Source of the DNA: Bacteroidales bacterium
GTDB lineage: Bacteria > Bacteroidota > Bacteroidia > Bacteroidales > VadinHA17
DNA: 5,745 nucleotides
NCBI GenBank assembly: GCA_003157055.1
Contig: PMIG01000234.1
Location: forward strand, 35,007 to 40,751
Direction: 5' to 3'
In this document: positions 1 through 5,460 of the stretch, in pieces
Numbering within the stretch: the first letter of the stretch is position 1
Layout of the letters: every line of letters starts with the position of its first letter
The notes under the pieces: generated by a model
Told to the model about the DNA's origin: nothing
Database searches by the model: none
What the model saw: the letters and a program-made list of their open reading frames with translations, nothing else
Made by a program: the position numbers and the translations under genes

Positions 1-86
1 AAGTCACCTTCGTCTACCAGTGAAGCAATGGTTTTCTGGCTGCAAAGCCTTTCTGATTTTTTGAACTTTTCGCTCCCTGTATCCAT
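1..86 (-). CDS. rnpA: Ribonuclease P protein component, N-terminal fragment (runs off left edge)
   Basis: The RNase P protein binds the catalytic RNA and helps cleave the 5' leader from precursor tRNAs in the cytoplasm. Only 28 codons are visible. The reading starts at ATG (84-86) and gives MDTGSEKFKKSERL, followed by a segment ending LVDEGD. The pattern F-x-K-x-E-R-L, then a basic/polar stretch, then a short hydrophobic helix and EG is the usual N-terminus of Bacteroidetes RnpA. The signature RNR motif would lie outside the window. The start is well constrained: an in-frame TGA lies ten codons upstream, with no other ATG, GTG or TTG in between. It follows hemD by 74 bp on the same strand, and hemD–rnpA is a common neighbourhood in Bacteroidales, which supports the call. 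The identity is inferred from a short piece plus context. Confidence 0.75.
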   Translation of the reverse strand, partial: MDTGSEKFKKSERLCSQKTIASLVDEGD

Positions 87-103
87 GTGTGGAAAATTCA
101 GCC

Positions 104-128
104 GCGCATCTGCTCAAAACCTATGCGC
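104..128 (-). other. Small inverted repeat in the hemD–rnpA gap
   Basis: GCGCAT (104-109) and ATGCGC (123-128) form a perfect 6 bp stem around a 13 nt loop. In the transcript it would lie 17 nt ahead of the rnpA start. No clean run of U follows the stem; the next bases are GGCTGAATTTT. An efficient intrinsic terminator is therefore unlikely. It may be an mRNA structure that modulates rnpA translation or processing, or it may be chance. Confidence 0.25.
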
Positions 129-160
129 AGAATGCTATGAAGTTGAATATATAGAAGAAA

Positions 161-913
161 TTACTTAAGGTTCTTGTTGTGCTCCTTAAGGAAAAAATCA
201 AGGGCCATGGTCATTGACGGCGCCTTGAGATTAGGAGCATTTATATCAAGCCGCAGTCCCTCCTGTTCCACCGCTGATGCAGTTGTGGGACCGAAGGCGG
301 CTATTTTAATTTCACCCTGGACAAAATCGGGGAAATTTTCTTTAAGCGATTTAATCCCCGAAGGGCTGTAGAAGACAAGAATGTCATAATCAAATTCTGC
401 CAGATTTGTGAAATGGCTGCTGATAGTCCTATACATTGTTCCAACGGTATACTTGATTCCGTTTTTCTCTAGCAGGTCCGGGATTTCTGCATTATGCGGG
501 TCTGAAAGAGGTACGAAGAATTTATCCTCCTTATGCTTAATGATTATGTCGATAAGATCCTGGAATTTGGCCTTGCCGTGGAAGATCTTTCGCTTCCTGT
601 AAACGATATATTTCTGGAGATAAAAAGCAACATTCTCCGTGATACAGAAATATTTCATTGTATCAGGAACAACGATGCGCAGCTCGTTGCAGATCCTGAA
701 GAAATGATCTATCCCGGTTTTGCTTGTAAAGATTACGGCAGTAAAATCCAGAATATTGATTTTCTGATGCCTGAAATCCTTTGATGCAACTCCTTCAACC
801 TGGTTGAATGGTTTGAAATCTATCTTAAGGTTGTATTTTTTTGCCAGATCGAAATACGGAGATTTCGGATTTATCGGCTCTGGTTGCGACACTAAAATCT
901 TCCTTATTTTCAA
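161..913 (-). CDS. hemD: Uroporphyrinogen-III synthase, Bacteroidetes type
   Basis: HemD closes hydroxymethylbilane and inverts ring D to give uroporphyrinogen III, the precursor of heme, siroheme and cobalamin, in the cytoplasm. The 250 aa product has the normal length for the family. It carries hallmarks of the Bacteroidetes branch: LVSQPEP near residues 8-14, KSPYFDLAKKY at 17-27, NILDFTAVIFTS at 53-64, MKYFC at 86-90 and MYRT at 160-163. In the second lobe are YSPSGI (182-187) and AFGPTTASAV (206-215), which correspond to the family's conserved Ser/Thr-rich active-site loops, and the C-terminal APSMTMAL (231-238). No cytosolic-family feature is missing and no membrane segment is seen. The frame has no ATG at its head. 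The chosen start is TTG (911-913), because family members begin a few residues before ILVSQP; AAGGAG directly abuts it. It lies 44 bp after the DUF4271 gene and 74 bp before rnpA, probably in one operon. Confidence 0.93.
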   Translation of the reverse strand: MKIRKILVSQPEPINPKSPYFDLAKKYNLKIDFKPFNQVEGVASKDFRHQKINILDFTAVIFTSKTGIDHFFRICNELRIVVPDTMKYFCITENVAFYLQKYIVYRKRKIFHGKAKFQDLIDIIIKHKEDKFFVPLSDPHNAEIPDLLEKNGIKYTVGTMYRTISSHFTNLAEFDYDILVFYSPSGIKSLKENFPDFVQGEIKIAAFGPTTASAVEQEGLRLDINAPNLKAPSMTMALDFFLKEHNKNLK

Positions 914-919
914 CTCCTT
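914..919 (-). promoter_or_regulatory. Shine-Dalgarno-like AAGGAG next to the hemD start
   Basis: The minus strand reads TAAGGAGTTGAAAATAAGG. AAGGAG touches the TTG taken as the start, leaving no spacer, which is too close for normal use. Measured from this site, codon 3 (ATA, 905-907) would have a 6 nt spacer. A second AAGGA just downstream lies 8 nt ahead of GTG at codon 8 (890-892). The site bears on which start is used but does not settle it, particularly as Bacteroidetes rely little on Shine-Dalgarno pairing. Confidence 0.4.
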
Positions 920-957
920 ACAGTTTAAGTTTTCCTTCTCAGGTAATACTTCCCTAT

Positions 958-1974
958 CTAAAACAGGCCTGTAAAATATTTAACTGTTACAAGTACAGGC
1001 AGAAATTCCAGCGCACAAAGGTACAAAATCAAATATAAAACAGAAACATCCCTTTTTATAAAAATTAAAAGCAACCTGATTATGCGCATGAGATAAAGTG
1101 CTGAGAAAGCAATTAAGCCGATGGTAAAGATCATTTGAGCAGAAAAGAGTTCAGTATAAGAAAGAAGGATGACAAGAATGAATAAAATAAGTGCAGCATA
1201 CCGGTAAGCCTGATAAACAGTAATCATATATTCATTGAAAATCTGCTTTTGCCCGCTGATGTTTCCTGTTACATAGCAAACAAGGTGCCGTAAGGTTACT
1301 ATAAGCGCGACAGCAAGAAATGCAATTGCCCAAAAGAGAATACCCGGGATACCTGCTGGAATGAAATCATAATAAGATGCTGCGCAATAGACGAAGAGCG
1401 CCACATTGAAAAAAGAGATGAGGTTAACGATTGTTGACTGCCAGCGATATACCTCACCGATATCACCGGAAACCGGATCTCCGACACCCCTGAAGGAGAA
1501 AAACCTGATAACCTCGGGGAAGAAGTTTTTTGAAAAAGTCCGGATTGAAGAATAAAGAAATGCTGCAACCAGAACAATTAATATAATCCAGTCTTCATGA
1601 AATGGCCTTACCGGAAGCTCTTTACCATCTTTAAGATGCATTTTAAGCATACTCTTTAAAGCATCTTCCCTTTTTCTGTTTTTTTCTGTGAAAATGAATG
1701 GGAACCTGTTCAGATTCTTTTCATTGATACGGGTAAGTAAATTTAAGGAATCATAAAAAGAGACATCAGAAATAGCGTTCCTGGCACAGATGGAGGTGGT
1801 ATCTGCAGGTAAAGCAATCTGTTTTACGGATAAAGCGTGAATTTTTCTTTGAGGAATCGAATCGGTAATCCTTGCAGTATCGGCCTTTGATCTAATGGTA
1901 TGGACAGAAGTGTCTGCCATGTGTTTTGCCGAATCCCGTAGCTGAAAATCCTTTTCCTGATCAGAAATGTTCAT
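958..1974 (-). CDS. DUF4271 domain-containing integral membrane protein
   Basis: This is a membrane protein of unknown function. From the ATG at 1972-1974 it has 338 aa. Residues 1-125 are polar, with no signal peptide, and include NRFPFIFTEKNR (89-100), just ahead of the membrane domain. About six hydrophobic segments follow, near 129-146, 181-201, 208-229, 256-273, 280-304 and 310-331. The last pair, with RLLLIFIKRDVSVLYLILYL then CALEFLP, matches the conserved end of DUF4271, including the invariant-looking Glu and Pro (E323, P326). The open frame continues upstream to an ATG at 2115, giving 385 aa. That version would run 155 bp into the conserved end of deoC, so the inner start, with a 14 bp overlap, is preferred. 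GGCGAAAAGC precedes it as a weak ribosome site. DUF4271 genes commonly sit just ahead of hemD in Bacteroidales, as here. No biochemical role is known to me. Confidence 0.82.
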   Translation of the reverse strand: MNISDQEKDFQLRDSAKHMADTSVHTIRSKADTARITDSIPQRKIHALSVKQIALPADTTSICARNAISDVSFYDSLNLLTRINEKNLNRFPFIFTEKNRKREDALKSMLKMHLKDGKELPVRPFHEDWIILIVLVAAFLYSSIRTFSKNFFPEVIRFFSFRGVGDPVSGDIGEVYRWQSTIVNLISFFNVALFVYCAASYYDFIPAGIPGILFWAIAFLAVALIVTLRHLVCYVTGNISGQKQIFNEYMITVYQAYRYAALILFILVILLSYTELFSAQMIFTIGLIAFSALYLMRIIRLLLIFIKRDVSVLYLILYLCALEFLPVLVTVKYFTGLF

Positions 1975-2833
1975 GCTTTTCGCCGGCAATCCCGGATAGA
2001 ATATTATTTGCAAGACGGCTTGCCCCGATCCTGAAATATTTATTGTTAAGCCATTCGTTTCCAAGACAATGACTGACAATCCTGTAGTAAGTAAGAGCAT
2101 CCTCAATTGTTGCAATTCCGCCTGCAGCCTTAAAACCGACCCTTATGCCGGTTTCAGCGTAAAAATCTGAAATGGCATGGCACATCACATAAGCAGCTTC
2201 TGGCGTTGCAGAAATGGCAACCTTGCCTGTTGATGTCTTGATAAAATCGGCCCCGGCATCCATCGCTATCATAGAAGCCTTGAAGATCAATTCATAGCTG
2301 CCAAGCAGCCCCGATTCAACAATTACTTTCAACAGCCTGTTACCTATAGCTTCCTTGATCTCCCGGATCTCGTCGGCAACCATAACATAATCGTTCCCGA
2401 GGAATGCGCCAACCGGAATAACAATATCAATCTCATCAGCACCGGCGTCTACAGCCATTTTGCATTCAGCCACCTTTATGCTCCTGAAAGTCTGGGATGT
2501 CGGGAACGCCCCGGCCACTGATGCTATTTTTACGTTTTTAGCGCTCAGTTTTTCTTTTACCACTGAGACAAAATTCGGATAGACGCAGATTGCAGCAACG
2601 TTGGGTATATTGGTAAACCTGCTCTGGAAGCTATTTACCCTTCCGGTGAAGTTTATAATATTGCTTTTATTATCGGTCGTATTCAGACTGGTAAGATCGA
2701 TCATGTTCAGGATACTCATCAACAAATGCTTATCGGGTTCTTTGGGGCCCGATGCAGCCGCTTTTTTCAGCTCTTTATTGATCTCAGATTCTGAAGGGCA
2801 TGATTTTATGAGTTTTTGATATAGTTTCGTCAT
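1961..2833 (-). CDS. deoC: Deoxyribose-phosphate aldolase
   Basis: DeoC is a class I aldolase that splits 2-deoxyribose-5-phosphate into glyceraldehyde-3-phosphate and acetaldehyde, the last step of deoxynucleoside catabolism in the cytoplasm. The 290 aa product has a TIM-barrel core with the family motifs in order. IDLTSL (45-50) matches the early conserved Asp. ADEIDIVIPVGAF (132-144) holds the equivalent of the proton-relay Asp. FIKTSTGK (197-204) contains K199, the Schiff-base lysine, and GFKAAGG (233-239) contains K235, the second active-site lysine. All catalytic residues expected from E. coli DeoC are present. It is about 30 residues longer than E. coli DeoC, mainly because of a polar N-terminal extension (1-40), as in the longer DeoC subfamily. 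The start is ATG with a weak, A/T-rich leader. It lies 87 bp after the MFS gene and overlaps the DUF4271 gene by 14 bp, so it probably heads the deoC–DUF4271–hemD–rnpA unit. Confidence 0.96.
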   Translation of the reverse strand: MTKLYQKLIKSCPSESEINKELKKAAASGPKEPDKHLLMSILNMIDLTSLNTTDNKSNIINFTGRVNSFQSRFTNIPNVAAICVYPNFVSVVKEKLSAKNVKIASVAGAFPTSQTFRSIKVAECKMAVDAGADEIDIVIPVGAFLGNDYVMVADEIREIKEAIGNRLLKVIVESGLLGSYELIFKASMIAMDAGADFIKTSTGKVAISATPEAAYVMCHAISDFYAETGIRVGFKAAGGIATIEDALTYYRIVSHCLGNEWLNNKYFRIGASRLANNILSGIAGEKHEHF

Positions 2834-2920
2834 ATTGCTCAGTTTATTATAAAAACCCGGTCGTTATAATAAAAAAGAATGGGTTCAATATAATGCTTTT
2901 TGTTTTCATAATAATTTTAT

Positions 2921-4339
2921 TTATGAATTCTTATTTCCAAGCTTCTCATTCCTGGCAAGAGATGCAAATACTCCCAGAACAGAGAGAATGGAGAAAATAA
3001 TGAATCCGGTTTTCATGGCAGCTATAAGTCCGGAACTGGTGGCCGGATTAATTGTCTGCTTCCCGATATAAAGCGAAATAAGCATCATTGCTATTCCCAT
3101 GCTCATCATCTGGCCGATCATTCTCATTGTTCCAACGACGCTTGAAGCTATCCCCAGAAAACGTTTTTCAACGGAGCTCATGATAGCATTCGAGTTGGGA
3201 GATGAAAAGAGCGCAAATCCCACGCCCAGCAGTATCAAAAGACAGATAATCAAATAAAACGGAGTCGATGCATTTATAAAACAGAGCAGAATAAGTCCGA
3301 TACCTGTGATTCCCATTCCCGCCGAAGCAATCACTCCAGGATTTTTTCGGTCAGACAGCTTTCCTGCGACTGGCGATAAAAGAGCCATCGCCAGCGGCTG
3401 AGAGATCATTATAAGACCGGCTGCCCGGGCATCAATACCCTTCACATACTGAAGGTACAAACTCATAAAAAAGCCAATCGCACTAGTAGCTGAATAATTT
3501 ATCAGTGCTGCGATTCCTGATAATGCCAGCACCTTGTTAGTGAGAAAAAGCCTTGCATCAAATACCGGGTGTTCTATTTTCCTTTCGAAAAGCAGAAAAA
3601 TTATCCCTGCAAATATCCCCGAGGCCAGGAATATCCATCCTATGGCAGAGGGAAGTCTTGAAAACCCGAACATGAAAGCAAAAAGTGAAACTCCGTAAAA
3701 TGCCGATCCTTTCCAGTCAAACGGTTCACCCCTTGCATCCGCCCATTCAGACTTCATTTTGGTGAAAACAAGATAGATACTGATAAGCCCGATCAGAAAG
3801 AGAAAAACGAAAATACTTCTCCAGCCAAGCGAATGAGTTAAAACCCCGCCAATTACCGGACCCGAAGAAAGGCCGAGGTAAGTGGCTGTCACTTGAATTC
3901 CCATTGCCCTGCCTCTTTCTCCTAAAGGAAAAACGGATGTAAGGATAGCCAGGCTGGTTCCGAAGATCATTGCACTAGAGAAACCCTGGATAGTTCTTAA
4001 TACAACAAGCGAAGCAAGGCTGTGTGAAAATACGATAAGTAAAGTTGCGATAGTAAAAAGAATGATACCAAGAGAAAATACCTTCTTCCTTCCGAAAATG
4101 TCACCAAGTTTTCCAAAAGGAAGGAGAAAGATAGCTGTTGCCAGCAAGGAGCTGCTCACGACCCAGGAGAGACTGATTGCATTTACATGAAGGTCTCGCC
4201 CTATAGCCGGCAGAGCAAGGTTAATTGCAGATGTCAGGAATGGGACCAGGAAAGCTGCAAAAGCAGAAACCAGCAGGACCGCCTGCTTCTGCCCCTTTAT
4301 CTCTTTTTCGTCAGTAAGATTATCAAACAGGTTTGTCAT
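2921..4339 (-). CDS. MFS transporter, DHA2 (EmrB/QacA-like) family
   Basis: This is an inner-membrane major facilitator protein, probably a drug or metabolite exporter. The product has 472 aa and about 14 hydrophobic segments, as usual for DHA2. Motif A is GKLGDIFGRKK (76-86) in the TM2-TM3 loop. Motif B is LRTIQG, with R115, in TM4. The exporter-specific motif C is GLSSGPVIGG (156-165) in TM5. A second, degenerate motif A, GKLSDRKNPG (326-335), lies in the C-terminal half. NLALPAIG (40-47) at the end of TM1 resembles DHA2 motif D1, but the acidic residue usually found in that motif is replaced by FLTS. No other obvious Asp or Glu lies inside a membrane segment. The substrate cannot be predicted. 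The ATG is 3 bp past the dtd stop, with AAGGA inside the end of dtd at a 7 nt spacing, so translation is probably coupled to dtd. No linked HlyD-type adaptor or outer-membrane TolC gene is in the window. Confidence 0.9.
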   Translation of the reverse strand: MTNLFDNLTDEKEIKGQKQAVLLVSAFAAFLVPFLTSAINLALPAIGRDLHVNAISLSWVVSSSLLATAIFLLPFGKLGDIFGRKKVFSLGIILFTIATLLIVFSHSLASLVVLRTIQGFSSAMIFGTSLAILTSVFPLGERGRAMGIQVTATYLGLSSGPVIGGVLTHSLGWRSIFVFLFLIGLISIYLVFTKMKSEWADARGEPFDWKGSAFYGVSLFAFMFGFSRLPSAIGWIFLASGIFAGIIFLLFERKIEHPVFDARLFLTNKVLALSGIAALINYSATSAIGFFMSLYLQYVKGIDARAAGLIMISQPLAMALLSPVAGKLSDRKNPGVIASAGMGITGIGLILLCFINASTPFYLIICLLILLGVGFALFSSPNSNAIMSSVEKRFLGIASSVVGTMRMIGQMMSMGIAMMLISLYIGKQTINPATSSGLIAAMKTGFIIFSILSVLGVFASLARNEKLGNKNS

Positions 4340-4342
4340 ATA

Positions 4343-4795
4343 TTATTCCTTCTCCTTTGTATCGATTATGATGGTTACGGGACCATCGTTTATCAGACTA
4401 ACATCCATCATAGCCCCAAATTCACCGGTAGCTATCCTTTTCCCGGTAATATCTGATAGTTTTTTGATAAAGCTTTCGTAAAGCGGAATGGCAATTTCAT
4501 GTCTAGCGGCTTTAATGTATGAAGGCCTGTTCCCCTTTTTTGTTTTGGCATGAAGGGTGAACTGGCTGATGACCATAATGCTTCCCCCGGTTTCCATTAC
4601 TGAAAGATTCATAACGCCGGCTTCATCATTAAATATCCGGAGCTGAACTATCTTATTGCCGAGCCATTCTATATCGGACAAGTCATCTGCATCTTCAATT
4701 CCGGCAAGGACAAGAAGCCCGGGACCAATCTCATCTTTAATCATGCCTTCAATTGTGACGGAAGCCTTTTTAACACGCTGAATAACAACTCTCAT
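4343..4795 (-). CDS. dtd: D-aminoacyl-tRNA deacylase
   Basis: DTD hydrolyses D-amino acids, and also glycine mischarged on tRNA-Ala, from tRNAs. It thereby protects translation in the cytoplasm. The 150 aa product is full length for the family. The start MRVVIQRVKKASV (1-13) is canonical. The catalytic SQFTL (77-81, matching SQxT) and NDGPVT (136-141, matching NxGPVT with the chirality-selective cis Gly-Pro) are both intact. GNRPSY (88-93) and TGEFGAMMDV (123-132), typical of substrate-side loops, are also present. The ATG has no Shine-Dalgarno site, but a Bacteroidetes -7 element lies 19 nt upstream. It is divergent from mntP and is followed 3 bp later by the MFS gene, probably as a two-gene unit. 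Nothing in the sequence looks damaged. Confidence 0.97.
   Translation of the reverse strand: MRVVIQRVKKASVTIEGMIKDEIGPGLLVLAGIEDADDLSDIEWLGNKIVQLRIFNDEAGVMNLSVMETGGSIMVISQFTLHAKTKKGNRPSYIKAARHEIAIPLYESFIKKLSDITGKRIATGEFGAMMDVSLINDGPVTIIIDTKEKE
4347..4351 (-). promoter_or_regulatory. Ribosome binding site of the MFS gene inside the end of dtd
   Basis: AAGGA lies within the last codons of dtd and ends 7 nt before the MFS ATG (4337-4339), a good Shine-Dalgarno spacing. The dtd stop codon lies between the two. This arrangement favours translational coupling or reinitiation, and it supports the ATG chosen for the MFS gene. Confidence 0.55.
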
Positions 4796-4814
4796 AAACC
4801 CATTTTAGGGATTT

Positions 4815-4847
4815 CAAATATATGCAATCAAAATCAAAAAGCTGAAA
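4815..4847 (-). promoter_or_regulatory. Bacteroidetes-type promoter of dtd
   Basis: On the minus strand TATATTTG (4815-4822) is a perfect match to the Bacteroidetes primary-sigma -7 consensus TAnnTTTG. TTTC (4844-4847) lies 21 nt upstream and is a 3-of-4 match to the -33 TTTG element at the accepted distance. The -7 box ends 19 nt before the dtd ATG, so the mRNA leader would be very short, roughly a dozen nucleotides. The consensus is established knowledge; use of this site is inferred. Confidence 0.6.
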
Positions 4848-4861
4848 ATGATGTTTTATAT

Positions 4862-4869
4862 TATATTTG
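4862..4869 (+). promoter_or_regulatory. Bacteroidetes-type -7 element of mntP
   Basis: TATATTTG on the plus strand perfectly matches TAnnTTTG and ends 19 nt before the mntP ATG. No TTTG-like -33 element appears at the expected 19-21 nt upstream; the region there is CAAAAAGCTGA. The promoter may therefore be weak or activator-dependent. The implied leader is too short to hold a yybP-ykoY manganese riboswitch, so any Mn control would have to be at transcription initiation. Confidence 0.5.
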
Positions 4870-4888
4870 CGGCAATTAAAGATTCTCA

Positions 4889-5452
4889 ATGGATTATTTC
4901 ACAATTCTGGCCATTGCTGTCGGACTCTGTTTCGACACATTCGCAGTATCTCTCTCCATGGGTATGGTAAGGTCCAGGATACTCTTCCGGCAGGCAATCC
5001 GGGTGGCATTGGTGCTTGCCATTTTCCAGGGAGGACTTACTGTTGCAGGCTTTTTTCTTGGTTCATTCTTCTCAGTGGCATTAAAAGCTATCGATCACTG
5101 GGTAGCGCTTGGGTTGCTTTCAGCGCTTGGCATTAAGATGATAATTGAGGCTCTGAAAAAGGAAGAAAAGAAAGAGCCCATGGACTATACCAAATGGATA
5201 GTTCTCATTACCATTGCACTTGGTACAAGCATTGACGCTTTTGCGGTTGGAATAAGCTTCGCACTTCTTAATGTGGAGATATGGATCGCAGGCATCATTA
5301 TCGGAACAGTAACGTTCCTTGCCTCAATGACAGCAATCAGGATTGGCAAATCGGCAGGAGAAAAGCTTGGTCAAAAGGTAGAGATAATCGGCGGATTGAT
5401 CCTGATAGCCATCGGAATAAAAATATTCCTTGAACATATCCTGGCAACATAA
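4889..5452 (+). CDS. mntP: Manganese efflux pump MntP (DUF204 family)
   Basis: MntP exports Mn(II) across the inner membrane and protects against manganese overload. The 187 aa product is the usual length (E. coli MntP has 188). It has about six membrane helices, near 3-25, 36-60, 68-88, 103-126, 132-150 and 166-184. The two internal DUF204 repeats are visible: GLCFDTFAVSLSMG (12-25) in helix 1 and GTSIDAFAVGISFA (112-125) in helix 4. They contain D16 and D116, the intramembrane acidic pair expected to handle the metal. A charged cytoplasmic loop rich in Lys and Glu (90-98) joins the halves, and GFFLGSF and IIGGLILIAIGIKI are family-typical. The start is ATG without a Shine-Dalgarno site, 19 nt after a -7 box. 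It is divergent from dtd and convergent with the glycoside hydrolase gene, with an 8 bp gap, so it is probably monocistronic. Confidence 0.95.
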   Translation: MDYFTILAIAVGLCFDTFAVSLSMGMVRSRILFRQAIRVALVLAIFQGGLTVAGFFLGSFFSVALKAIDHWVALGLLSALGIKMIIEALKKEEKKEPMDYTKWIVLITIALGTSIDAFAVGISFALLNVEIWIAGIIIGTVTFLASMTAIRIGKSAGEKLGQKVEIIGGLILIAIGIKIFLEHILAT

Positions 5453-5460
5453 AAGATTTC

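Noticed and set aside
533..784. Plus-strand open frame of 83 codons inside hemD, and similar ones at 174-371, 408-602 and 841-1038
   Set aside because: They lie opposite the well-conserved hemD gene or its upstream edge, have no recognisable domain and no promoter or ribosome site. They are shadows of the real coding strand.
1299..1577. Minus-strand 92-codon frame inside the DUF4271 gene
   Set aside because: It lies entirely within a membrane-domain coding region in another frame. Its composition looks like a frame-shifted read of that gene.
2601..2819. Plus-strand frame of 72 codons opposite the start of deoC, with hydrophobic residues
   Set aside because: It is antisense to a conserved gene, and the hydrophobic run mirrors deoC codon composition. 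Nothing supports translation.
2834..2920. Possible promoter or terminator in the A/T-rich gap between the MFS gene and deoC
   Set aside because: The minus strand has only near-matches: TATATTGA instead of TAnnTTTG, and a TTGAAC to TATAAC pair with a 14 nt spacer. The AACCC/GGGTT inverted repeat has a long loop and no T-run. A deoC promoter here is likely, but I cannot place it.
4187..4456. Plus-strand frame of 89 codons spanning the dtd–MFS junction
   Set aside because: It is antisense to two confident genes and has no recognisable domain.
4867..4875. TTGCGGCAA palindrome near the mntP transcription start as a possible operator
   Set aside because: Its arms are only 4 bp, which is expected by chance, and it matches no metalloregulator box that I know.
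4867..5136. Alternative plus-strand frame of 89 codons overlapping the start of mntP
   Set aside because: It overlaps mntP in another frame; the mntP frame has all family motifs and this one has none.
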